Below the pieces are notes generated by a model. It was not told the origin of the DNA. It saw only the letters and a program-made list of their open reading frames with translations, and made no database searches. This document shows positions 27,369 to 35,548 of a stretch of 64,000 nt of DNA, in pieces (position 1 is the stretch's first letter; every line of letters begins with the position of its first letter). The stretch spans positions 248,001-312,000 of the forward strand of contig NC_010995.1 of the NCBI RefSeq assembly GCF_000019225.1. Direction: 5' to 3'. The position numbers and the translations under genes are program-made. Origin of the DNA: Cellvibrio japonicus Ueda107. Its GTDB lineage: Bacteria; Pseudomonadota; Gammaproteobacteria; Pseudomonadales; Cellvibrionaceae.

Positions 27369-30323
27369 ATGAATCAGACACAAAACAACAATCAAGTCGG
27401 CTTTAAAAAGACCCTCCTTGCAACGGCAGTTGCCTCCTACGCTGTGTTGGGCTTCGCTGCCCCGGCGATGGCGCAACAGCAAGAGGTTGTGGAAGAAGTT
27501 ATCGTCACCGGTATCAAGGCAAGTTTGCAGCGCTCAATGGATGTTAAACGAGACGCCAAAGGTGTTGTGGATGCTATTTCTGCTGAAGATATCGGTAAGT
27601 TCCCGGATACCAACCTGGCAGAGTCTCTGCAACGTATTTCGGGTGTGTCGATCGATCGGCAAAATAACGAAGGCAGTAAAATCACCGTTCGCGGTTTCGG
27701 TCCTGATTTCAACCTGGTGACATTGAATGGTCGCCAGATGCCTACCAACGGCAGCAGCCGTAGCTTCGAATTCTCTGACCTGGCCTCCGAAAGTGTGAGT
27801 GGTGTTGAGGTTTACAAAACCTTCGGTGCCACCCGCGCCAGTGGTGGTATAGGTGCATTGGTCAATATCAAAACAGCGCGTCCATTGGACAATCCAGGCT
27901 TCAAGGCATCTTTAGGTGCCAAAGCAGTGATGGATAGCACCAATGAAGTTGGTGATGATGTTACCCCTGAAATCTCCGGTATTTTCAGCAACACCTTTGC
28001 GGATGACACTATTGGTATTGCGATTTCCGGTTCTTACCAGGAGCGCGATAACCGCGCCGTTAACGCCGATATTGCCAACTGGCGCAACAATATCGATTTT
28101 GAAACTGCTGTTGCGGATGCCGGTGCCAGTGTGAACGTCACTGATAACCGCAGTGATCCCAACGGCAATGTCTATTACCCCAGAAACTTTGGTTATGGCA
28201 TCGAGGATTTCCACCGCGAGCGTACCAATGCCCAGGCTGTGTTGCAGTACACCCCGACAGAAACCATTAAGGCAACGCTGGATTACACCTATGCCAAGGT
28301 TGACTTGACTGCACAAAATACCGGTGTGGGTATTTGGTACAACGACTCAGGCAGTGATGCGCGCGAAGTGGTGATTGACGAAAACGGTACTATCACCAAA
28401 CTGACGGCCTGCTGTGATGACTATGCATCCAACATTCGCTTGAATACCTCGGAAACAGAAAGTAAATCTGTTGGTTTCAACTTGGAGTGGCAAGCTAACG
28501 ATAATCTGACCCTGGCGTTTGATGCCCACAATTCCGTCAATGAAAATGGTGGTGTTGGACGTGGCCATAATGCCTTCCTGATTTTGGCGGCTCCGTTTAT
28601 TGAAACCAAAACCTATGATGCGACTGCCGGGAAGGATATTCCTTTCATGCACATTACCTTTAATCCAAGTGGTACAGGTATTGTGGATGGCATGCCTACG
28701 GCTGCGTCTTACGACTCGCTCTTCGGTGAGGCCAACCTGAATCTCAACAAATCAGAAGTGACTCAATTCCAGCTCAGCGGTAGTTTTGAAACGGATGCAG
28801 ATTCCGGTATTACCTCTGTGAATTTTGGCTTGGGCAATGCAGATATTGTTAACCGTTGGCGCACCTTTAGTACCGGCCAAATTGCTGCCGGCTGGTATGG
28901 CGGTAACCAGGATTTGTTCCCGGATGAAATCTTTACTGAGCACAAACTCAATGGGTTGATGCCTTCTTTCTCCGGTGGTGGCTCTAATGTGCCTGTCTAT
29001 CACGCCTGGGATTTTGAAAAGGCTGTAGCGATTGCCGAAGCGGAATGGGCTATTCCTGGCGGATCAACCAGGCCCTGGGGCTGGGGCACCGGTGTTATGC
29101 GCCCGGATTTGAATGGCAACCCAATAAGCGATCATAAGGTTACTGAAGAAACCACCAACGCTTACCTGGAATTTAATTCTCGCGGTGACCTTGCCGGTAT
29201 GCCACTCAATATCACTACCGGTATGCGTTATGAAACTACCGACATCGAAGCTAACAGCTTCCAGCAGGACCCCGCTGAACTGGTGTGGATTAACCAGACT
29301 GAGTGGAGCCTGAATTTAGCGCAAGAAAGCAGCTATACCTCTGTGGGTGGTAGTTACGATGTGTGGTTGCCCAGCCTGGATCTGAGCCTGGAGGTCACTG
29401 AGGATGTTGTGGCACGTTTGAGCTACAGCAAATCCATTACCCGTCCAACCCTGAACAAAATGATTGGCACTACCAGTGTGACTTCCCGTCCAAAACCGGG
29501 TGAGCGTACCGGTACCGCAGGTAACCCTGACCTGAAACCCTTCATGGCGGACAACTTCGACCTCTCGGCAGAATGGTATTACGATGATGCCAGCTATGTG
29601 TCTGCGGGCTTCTTCCTCAAGCAAGTAGATGACTTTATCGTTGATGTTATCAGCAAGCGCACTGTGGGTAATCTGCGTGACCCGTCCAAAGGTCCACGTG
29701 CACAACAGGCTATTGCTGACCTGGAAGCCTTGGGTATAAATCCCACAGATGCCAATGTGATTGCACAAATCAAGGCAAATGAAGGTTTATCCACAAGTGA
29801 TAACATCGTGCAAAACGATGATGATCCATTGGCTGAGTTTGACATGACCCAACCCGCTAACCAGGAGCAAGCCAAATTCTATGGTTGGGAATTTGCTGTG
29901 CAACATATGTTGGGTGAAACCGGGTTTGGTGTTCAGGCGAACGCCACATTCGTGACCAGTGATATCGACGTAGATAATTCCTCAACAGACTTCCAGTTTG
30001 CATTACCTGGATTGAGTGACTCTGCTAACCTGGTTGTTTTCTATGACAAAGATGGATTGCAAGCACGTGTTGCCTACAACTGGCGTGATACGTTCCTCAA
30101 CGGTTTCGGTGAAGGTAATACACCTTACTACACTGAAGAGTATGGCCAAGTCGATATTAGCCTCAGCTATGATTTGCCCTGGGTTGATGGAATGACGGTA
30201 TTTGTTGAAGGGATTAACATCAACGATGCATCACAACGTGTGTACGCACGTTATGAAAACCAGTTTAAGTCAGCTTACCAATATGGTGCGCGCTATAACC
30301 TGGGTGTGCGTTACAACTTCTAA
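27369..30323 (+). CDS. TonB-dependent outer-membrane receptor, probably for beta-1,3-glucan oligosaccharides
   Basis: I use ATG 27369 (984 residues), preceded by GTGGAGAACTCC; a GTG at 27357 would add four residues. The signal peptide ends at PAMA near residue 35. A TonB box-like EEVIVTG follows, then the plug domain (GKFPDTNLAESLQRISGVSIDR, ITVRGFGPDFNLVTLNGRQMP) and a beta-barrel ending in the aromatic YNLGVRYNF, as needed for outer-membrane insertion. Such receptors import oligosaccharides using energy from TonB-ExbBD. Position between a GH81 enzyme and a SapC/cupin/halogenase trio, with a shared upstream motif, points to laminarin-derived oligosaccharides; the ligand is inferred. Confidence 0.93.
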   Translation: MNQTQNNNQVGFKKTLLATAVASYAVLGFAAPAMAQQQEVVEEVIVTGIKASLQRSMDVKRDAKGVVDAISAEDIGKFPDTNLAESLQRISGVSIDRQNNEGSKITVRGFGPDFNLVTLNGRQMPTNGSSRSFEFSDLASESVSGVEVYKTFGATRASGGIGALVNIKTARPLDNPGFKASLGAKAVMDSTNEVGDDVTPEISGIFSNTFADDTIGIAISGSYQERDNRAVNADIANWRNNIDFETAVADAGASVNVTDNRSDPNGNVYYPRNFGYGIEDFHRERTNAQAVLQYTPTETIKATLDYTYAKVDLTAQNTGVGIWYNDSGSDAREVVIDENGTITKLTACCDDYASNIRLNTSETESKSVGFNLEWQANDNLTLAFDAHNSVNENGGVGRGHNAFLILAAPFIETKTYDATAGKDIPFMHITFNPSGTGIVDGMPTAASYDSLFGEANLNLNKSEVTQFQLSGSFETDADSGITSVNFGLGNADIVNRWRTFSTGQIAAGWYGGNQDLFPDEIFTEHKLNGLMPSFSGGGSNVPVYHAWDFEKAVAIAEAEWAIPGGSTRPWGWGTGVMRPDLNGNPISDHKVTEETTNAYLEFNSRGDLAGMPLNITTGMRYETTDIEANSFQQDPAELVWINQTEWSLNLAQESSYTSVGGSYDVWLPSLDLSLEVTEDVVARLSYSKSITRPTLNKMIGTTSVTSRPKPGERTGTAGNPDLKPFMADNFDLSAEWYYDDASYVSAGFFLKQVDDFIVDVISKRTVGNLRDPSKGPRAQQAIADLEALGINPTDANVIAQIKANEGLSTSDNIVQNDDDPLAEFDMTQPANQEQAKFYGWEFAVQHMLGETGFGVQANATFVTSDIDVDNSSTDFQFALPGLSDSANLVVFYDKDGLQARVAYNWRDTFLNGFGEGNTPYYTEEYGQVDISLSYDLPWVDGMTVFVEGININDASQRVYARYENQFKSAYQYGARYNLGVRYNF

Positions 30324-30350
30324 TGGTTGTGCGATTGATGTGAGACAAGG

Positions 30351-30382
30351 AAAAGCCGCTTTTACCAGCGGCTTTTCTTTTT
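30351..30382 (+). terminator. terminator or attenuator after TonB receptor
   Basis: A 10-bp stem (aaaagccgct / agcggctttt) is followed by CTTTTT. Partial read-through would explain lower expression of the downstream sapC-cupin-halogenase genes. Confidence 0.75.
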
Positions 30383-30417
30383 AATAAATAAGCAGTAGAT
30401 GTCCCGAGGAGCTGCCG

Positions 30418-31140
30418 ATGGCCAGATATGTGTTGTTAGATAATCTGAACCATAAAACTATAAAAGTGATTAACCAACGCGGCAAAACCTGGGGTGACAA
30501 CATAGGCTATTCAGCAATAATTCCCAGGGAGTTTCGCCAGGTTGCGTCTTGCTATCCGATTTTTTTTCGCAAAATACAAGCAAATAACCAATTTGAACCT
30601 GTGGCCATGTTTGGCCTGGCACCGGATGAAAACCTGTTTTTAAGTGACGCCGGCTGGGGCAGTCACTACATACCCCTATCCCAGGTGCGAACTCCTTTTG
30701 CGATTGGCTATACCGGAGAGTTATCGGCCAGCCAGCGCCAGCCTGTTATCCATATTGATATTGACCATCCCCGGGTTAGTTATACCGAAGGAAACGCACT
30801 ATTCCTGGAGGACGGTAGCCACTCTCCGTACCTGGAACAGGTAAACAGTATCCTTGCCGAACTCATCAATGGTGTGGGTATCTGCAAGCGCTTTACTGAC
30901 ATATTACAAGCGGAGGGACTGCTTGAGCCGTTTACGCTCAAATACGAATTGGATAATGGCACCCAAGCTGAACTAAATGGCTTCTATACTATTAATGAAA
31001 TGGTATTGCGCGATCTGAACAGTGAGCAGTTGGTGCGCTTACATCGCCAAAACTTTCTTGAATTGATTTATATGGTAATCGCATCCTTGTCCAATGTGAA
31101 AAAACTGATTGCCAGGAAAAATCAATCCTTATCTGTATAA
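30418..31140 (+). CDS. SapC family protein
   Basis: A 240-residue soluble protein. The features HKTIKVINQRGKTWGDNIGYSAIIPREFRQVASCYPIFFRK, followed by GLAPDENLFLSDAGWGSHYIPLSQVRTPFAIGY, are those of the SapC family, which sits next to TonB receptors and flavin halogenases in many gammaproteobacterial polysaccharide loci. The name comes from a Campylobacter S-layer export gene; no molecular function is established. No signal peptide is visible. It lies 6 to 12 bases before the cupin gene, so the trio is co-transcribed. Confidence 0.85.
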   Translation: MARYVLLDNLNHKTIKVINQRGKTWGDNIGYSAIIPREFRQVASCYPIFFRKIQANNQFEPVAMFGLAPDENLFLSDAGWGSHYIPLSQVRTPFAIGYTGELSASQRQPVIHIDIDHPRVSYTEGNALFLEDGSHSPYLEQVNSILAELINGVGICKRFTDILQAEGLLEPFTLKYELDNGTQAELNGFYTINEMVLRDLNSEQLVRLHRQNFLELIYMVIASLSNVKKLIARKNQSLSV

Positions 31141-31152
31141 GGGGATATGGCC

Positions 31153-32166
31153 ATGGTGGATAAATTTGCACCGGTTGAAGTGGTAGCGGGTTTGACTGCC
31201 GGGGCCATTCCCGATTGGGTTGTGAATTCTGCTTCACCCCTGGTACTGAAGGGCCTGGTGCGTGAGTGGCCTATTGTAAAAGCAGCCATGCAATCTCCCG
31301 AGGCAGCCTATAACTATCTCTGCCAATTTTATAATGGCGAGCTTCTCAATACGGTTATTGGTGATGAGACCAATAACGGTGCTATTTTTTACAATCAGGA
31401 TTTCACCGGTTTTGCGTATGAGCGACTGCGCTCATCGCTCACCAGGGTATACCGCAATATCAACAATCTCCATGCCAGTGGCTCGCAGCGCGCTTACTAT
31501 ATTGACTCGGCACCCGTTGATGGGTGTGTGCCGGGTTTTCGCGAGCACAATGATATTAATCTGCACCCCTTCCAGCCCCGGGTCAGCTTGTGGATGGGGA
31601 ACAGGACAATTGTCGCTGCACACCATGACGTGCCCGATAATATTGCTTGTGTGGTCATCGGCAAACGGCGTTTTGTCCTGTTTCCGCCAGAGCAGTTGCG
31701 TAATTTGTACATAGGCCCACTGGATTTTAATCCGGCTGGCCCGGCTATCAGCCTGGTGGATTTACACAATCCGGACTTTGACAAATATCCCCGTTACCGG
31801 GAAGCGCTGGCCCATGCGCAGATCGCTGAGTTAGAGCCAGGTGATGCGATTTATATTCCGAGCATGTGGTGGCATCACGTTGAAGGATTGATGCCTTTTA
31901 ACCTGATGGTGAATTATTGGTGGACAGCCTTTCCCGACTATGTGGGCTCTCCGCAGGATGCCTTTACCCATGCCTTGATGAATATTCGCTCCCTGCCAGC
32001 CGATGAGCGGCAACATTGGAAAAATGTATTCGATTACTACATTTTTGATGACAGTCCAGATAATACGGCCCATATCCCCAGCGAAAAACTGGGTGTACTG
32101 GGTGAAATGGATGAAGCAAAAGCGCGGCAAATCCGCAGTCAATTATCCAGCCGCCTTAAGCGTTAG
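31153..32166 (+). CDS. cupin-like (JmjC-type) protein of the TonB-receptor cluster
   Basis: I prefer ATG 31153 (337 residues), because AAGGGG lies 8 bases before it; ATG 31147 is also in frame but only 2 bases away from that site. The protein contains the cupin_8 pattern: RVSLWMGNRTIVAAHHDVPDNIACVVIGKRRFVLFPPEQ with candidate metal ligands His-x-Asp in HHD, and later PGDAIYIPSMWWHHVEG with the distal His. This matches Fe(II)/2-oxoglutarate oxygenase folds of the JmjC group, the so-called Pass1-related proteins found with SapC and tryptophan halogenases. The substrate is unknown. Confidence 0.85.
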   Translation: MVDKFAPVEVVAGLTAGAIPDWVVNSASPLVLKGLVREWPIVKAAMQSPEAAYNYLCQFYNGELLNTVIGDETNNGAIFYNQDFTGFAYERLRSSLTRVYRNINNLHASGSQRAYYIDSAPVDGCVPGFREHNDINLHPFQPRVSLWMGNRTIVAAHHDVPDNIACVVIGKRRFVLFPPEQLRNLYIGPLDFNPAGPAISLVDLHNPDFDKYPRYREALAHAQIAELEPGDAIYIPSMWWHHVEGLMPFNLMVNYWWTAFPDYVGSPQDAFTHALMNIRSLPADERQHWKNVFDYYIFDDSPDNTAHIPSEKLGVLGEMDEAKARQIRSQLSSRLKR

Positions 32167-32202
32167 TGGATGAGTTTCCCATAATCACCTTGTGTATATA
32201 TC

Positions 32203-33681
32203 ATGAAAAATAATCAGCATATTGTTATTGTCGGTGGTGGTTCTGCGGGCTGGATGGCTGCCGCTGCCCTGTCCAACGCCTTTGGTGCCAGCAAAAAAAT
32301 AACCCTGATCGAATCGGATGCCATAGGCACTGTGGGTGTTGGTGAGGCAACAATTCCCGCCGTCAAATCCTTTAATAAATTATTGGGCATCGATGAGGCA
32401 GAATTCCTGCGCGCCACCCAAGGTACTTTCAAGTTGGGAATCCAGTTTGAAAACTGGGGTGAACAGGGTGAAACCTATATGCATCCTTTTGGATTGGTCG
32501 GAAAGGATTCATGGATGGCCAATTTCCAGCATTTCTGGCTCAAAGCCAGGCGTATGGGGATAGCAGGGGATTATTTTGATTATTCATTAAATATTCGTGC
32601 GGCCAAAAGCAATAAATTCTTTATTGATCCCCAGTCCGGACTGGATTACGCCTACCATTTTGATGCCGGCCTTTACGCTGCTTTGTTGCGCCAATACAGC
32701 GAGGCGCGCGGTGTTGTTCGCCGGGAGGGATTGATTGACTCTGTCCACACCAATGACATGGGCTTTATTGCGTCACTGCGCCTGGCCTCCGGCGAAATGA
32801 TTAGCGGAGACCTTTTTATTGATTGTTCAGGATTCCGTGCACTGTTGATTGAACAAACCCTGCATACCGGTTTTGAAGATTGGTCGCATTGGTTGCCCTG
32901 TGATAGGGCGGTCGCTGTGCAGACAGAATCTGTGGGTGAGCCTATACCTTACACGCGCTCTATTGCCCATAGTGTTGGGTGGCAATGGCGTATTCCCTTG
33001 CAGCATCGTGTTGGCAATGGGCTGGTTTATTGCAGCCGTTATATCAGTGACGAAGCGGCCAAAGCGCTGTTGCTGGAAAATCTTGCAGGTGATGTAAGGA
33101 CTGAACCGCGCCTGATAAAATTTCGAACGGGTCGCGCTATCCAGCAATGGCATAAAAACTGTGTTGCGATTGGCCTTTCCAGCGGATTTTTGGAGCCCCT
33201 GGAATCTACCAGCCTGCATTTGATCCAAACGGGCATAGTTCGCCTGATTCGTTTATTTCCTGGTGATGATGGTATTAATCAGGCACAGATCGATGAATAT
33301 AATCGCCAGTCCCGCTATGAATATGAGCGCATACGCGATTTTATTATCTTGCATTACCATGTGACACGCCGTTCCGATAGCGATTTCTGGAACTATTGCC
33401 GCACTATGTCGATTCCGGACACCCTGGCACATAAAATCCACCTCTATAAAAATACGACCAGTGTGTTTCGCGAGCAGGATGAATTATTTCTCGAAGGGTC
33501 CTGGCAGCAAGTGATGCTGGGCCAGGGGTTAACACCCGGGAATTATCATCCTGTCGTCGATAAAATGTCGGATGATGAACTGACCCGGTTAATGACATCT
33601 ATTGAGCGCGAGCATAATCAGCGCCTGGCCCAATTTCCCGGGCATCAACAATTCATTGATCATTATTGCAAGGCCATATAA
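32203..33681 (+). CDS. flavin-dependent tryptophan halogenase family protein
   Basis: A 492-residue FAD-binding protein. The Rossmann motif VIVGGGSAGWMAAAAL lies at the N-terminus, and the halogenase motif WxWxIP appears as GWQWRIPLQHRVG. The lysine near VGVGEATIPAVKSF fits the catalytic lysine region of PrnA-type enzymes. Classical members chlorinate tryptophan, but cluster-associated members beside TonB receptors have no proven substrate. It ends the receptor-sapC-cupin-halogenase run, 36 bases after the cupin gene, and a hairpin follows. Whether it halogenates anything is unknown. Confidence 0.88.
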   Translation: MKNNQHIVIVGGGSAGWMAAAALSNAFGASKKITLIESDAIGTVGVGEATIPAVKSFNKLLGIDEAEFLRATQGTFKLGIQFENWGEQGETYMHPFGLVGKDSWMANFQHFWLKARRMGIAGDYFDYSLNIRAAKSNKFFIDPQSGLDYAYHFDAGLYAALLRQYSEARGVVRREGLIDSVHTNDMGFIASLRLASGEMISGDLFIDCSGFRALLIEQTLHTGFEDWSHWLPCDRAVAVQTESVGEPIPYTRSIAHSVGWQWRIPLQHRVGNGLVYCSRYISDEAAKALLLENLAGDVRTEPRLIKFRTGRAIQQWHKNCVAIGLSSGFLEPLESTSLHLIQTGIVRLIRLFPGDDGINQAQIDEYNRQSRYEYERIRDFIILHYHVTRRSDSDFWNYCRTMSIPDTLAHKIHLYKNTTSVFREQDELFLEGSWQQVMLGQGLTPGNYHPVVDKMSDDELTRLMTSIEREHNQRLAQFPGHQQFIDHYCKAI

Positions 33682-33719
33682 TGGCGTTTGGATAGATAAC
33701 ACACGTGATCATCGCTTAA

Positions 33720-33750
33720 TAACATGACCCGGAAATACCGGGTCATGTTA
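33720..33750. terminator. hairpin between converging halogenase and unknown gene
   Basis: A 13-bp perfect stem (taacatgacccgg / ccgggtcatgtta) with an AAATA loop lies between two converging genes. It lacks a long T-tract but can act in both directions. Confidence 0.65.
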
Positions 33751-33756
33751 TCCGGA

Positions 33757-34215
33757 TTACAAACAGGTGTATTTCAAGCGTGGATAAGAATGCTGATCCA
33801 ATGGCTGTACGCTGTAAGGGCAACCCTGGCCACAGAAATGATTGGCGTTAAATACCGGGTTCATGTAGCCGTTGGGCCCCGTTTGTACAATCATGCTGGA
33901 GCCGGTATAGCATACCGGTGCCACCGTCTTCATGATCTTTGCACTCGCACAGGCGCCACTGCTGGTGTGGTTCGGCGCAACCCAGGTAATGCTGCACGAC
34001 GGTGGTGAATATTGGCTCCAGGTTTGTGAGCGATAAGCCAGGGTCGTACCATTTAACTGGCAGGCTGAGGCTACGGTTGCCCCATAGGAAAAGTTATTCA
34101 CCGCAATCACTGTCCAGCTACAACCGGAGTCGACACTGGACTGCGCAAAACTGTGGGTTGCCATACTGCCGATTAACGAAAAACCAATACCCAGAATTAA
34201 TGTTGATATTTTCAT
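33757..34215 (-). CDS. unknown small exported cysteine-rich protein
   Basis: A 152-residue protein with a clear signal peptide (MKISTLILGIGFSLIGSMAT, cut after SFA near residue 24). The mature part has eight cysteines, an even number that would allow four disulfides in the periplasm or outside the cell. No family was recognised. Aromatic and glycine residues are frequent (SYGATVASACQ, CGQGCPYSVQPLDQHSYP), as in carbohydrate-binding folds, but this is only an impression. It lies inside the laminarin locus on the opposite strand, downstream of another exported unknown. Confidence 0.7.
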   Translation of the reverse strand: MKISTLILGIGFSLIGSMATHSFAQSSVDSGCSWTVIAVNNFSYGATVASACQLNGTTLAYRSQTWSQYSPPSCSITWVAPNHTSSGACASAKIMKTVAPVCYTGSSMIVQTGPNGYMNPVFNANHFCGQGCPYSVQPLDQHSYPRLKYTCL

Positions 34216-34356
34216 ATAAAGTCCTATTTATGGTTAAGGGTTATTGTGTGTGAACACCTGGCTCCATGCCGGATGTTCACGGCGATCAAGCCGCATCGCC
34301 GGGTCATCGAATTCCCTGTCGATTTTTTGAATTGACGGGTTGCGTGGAGGACGCCG

Positions 34357-35049
34357 CTAGTCAAATTCAAAACTGTTTTCATCGTTGGCAATGTAGAGAC
34401 GGGTAATACCTTGTTGCTGATCGGGTGTGGCAATGATCAATGGGTATTGACCCTTGGCCTGTAGGCTTTTGGCGAGTGCTTCTACTAATTGATTAGCCTG
34501 GTCAAGGTTGGTGATGTGAAAACTGAGTTCGCATTGGGTTGTGCGACATTGTGTTGATGTCAGTGCATAATCGGCCAGCTGTTGGTCCTGGGAAAACAGG
34601 CTTATGTATTGCTGTTCCTGAGGCTCTGCCCAAGCTTGGTCTATCGACTCGCTGTTAAAGCGATTTTGCATGGTTTCCCTGAGGCTAAAGTTCTTGTCCT
34701 TTTCTGTGGCCCTGCCAAGCCATTGGGTAAAGTTGAGTGATTTTTGCTGGTGATATTGGTTTTTCAGCTGAACCAACTGTTGCTCCAGCATTTGCTCCCG
34801 TACCGATGCCTGGGCAGGGAACATGTGTGGTTCAGTTGCTGTTGCTGGTGGTGGTTGGATAGCAGGATTGGCAGTGTCGGGGTTGTCTGTATCTCTGGAT
34901 TGAACATCCCGTTTTTCATTCGCTAGCCCGGGGCCTGACAATATTGTCAGGCCATGGCCATCCTGGCTCGGGGCGTAAGCAGCTCCAATATAAATGCCTA
35001 TGGTGATGGAGATACTGCACGCGAGAAAAATTTTATAGTTGTGTTTCAT
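34357..35049 (-). CDS. unknown exported or membrane-anchored protein
   Basis: A 230-residue protein with an N-terminal hydrophobic segment (FLACSISITIGIYIGAAYA) that is either a signal peptide or an anchor. A proline/alanine-rich stretch (about 55-75) and a charged helical region with coiled-coil character (EQMLEQQLVQLKNQYHQQKSL) follow. The C-terminal third is a compact alpha/beta segment with a Cys pair (STQCRTTQCELSFHITNLDQANQLVEAL). No family was recognised. A minus-strand copy of TGGGACGAC lies about 90 bases upstream of its start, suggesting joint control with the laminarin genes. Confidence 0.65.
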   Translation of the reverse strand: MKHNYKIFLACSISITIGIYIGAAYAPSQDGHGLTILSGPGLANEKRDVQSRDTDNPDTANPAIQPPPATATEPHMFPAQASVREQMLEQQLVQLKNQYHQQKSLNFTQWLGRATEKDKNFSLRETMQNRFNSESIDQAWAEPQEQQYISLFSQDQQLADYALTSTQCRTTQCELSFHITNLDQANQLVEALAKSLQAKGQYPLIIATPDQQQGITRLYIANDENSFEFD

Positions 35050-35136
35050 GGTGTATTCACAATTCCTGGTGTTAAACGAAGGGCAATGCCCATCAACCTT
35101 GCCGGAGTGAATTGTTAACCGGCTATACCCCCCTGT

Positions 35137-35145
35137 GTCGTCCCA
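35137..35145 (-). promoter_or_regulatory. shared laminarin-locus motif, site C1 (minus orientation)
   Basis: GTCGTCCCA on the plus strand is TGGGACGAC on the minus strand. It lies 88 bases upstream of the 35049 start codon and points toward that gene. Confidence 0.5.
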
Positions 35146-35195
35146 TGTTTTTCATTACCCAAAACTGGGCAGCAATCATCCCCTCAATGCAGTGC

Positions 35196-35229
35196 CCCAC
35201 CTTCGTTAACCTGTTCAAAGTGGGACGAC
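35196..35229 (+). promoter_or_regulatory. shared laminarin-locus motif, site C2 (before GH3/GH16)
   Basis: CCCACCTT at 35196 and AAAGTGGGACGAC at 35217-35229 reproduce the arrangement of site A and form an inverted repeat with one mismatch. It precedes the GH3-GH16-GH16 unit by about 320 bases. Confidence 0.6.
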
Positions 35230-35548
35230 GCCTGTTCCTTGCCATGCAACTATGGGTTGCGGAATCCGGATAAGTCTCTGTGGTTGAGTCTTAACCGGAT
35301 TTGGCTGATGTGATTGATTTTCTCATTGGCGACGACCCCGGAATGATGTCAGGTCTGACCGGGGTGTTAGCAAATGTGGTGGGCTATGCCCGTTCACATT
35401 TTGTTGACTCTCCTTGCGTTGCCCCCGCCTGGACGGCGGGGGCTTTTTTCGCTCGGGGCCTGCCAATCGCCGTTAGCTTCTCCGCACCAGAAAAACTCTT
35501 CTTCTAATAATACCCATGCGTTATGCATGGCTTCTGGCGAGGTGATTC
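35230..35548. other. long leader before the second GH3 gene
   Basis: About 320 bases with no supported gene. A GC-rich hairpin, gcccccgcctggacggcggggg, spans roughly 35420-35442 and is followed by CTTTTTT, resembling a terminator or attenuator upstream of the GH3 gene. Confidence 0.45.
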
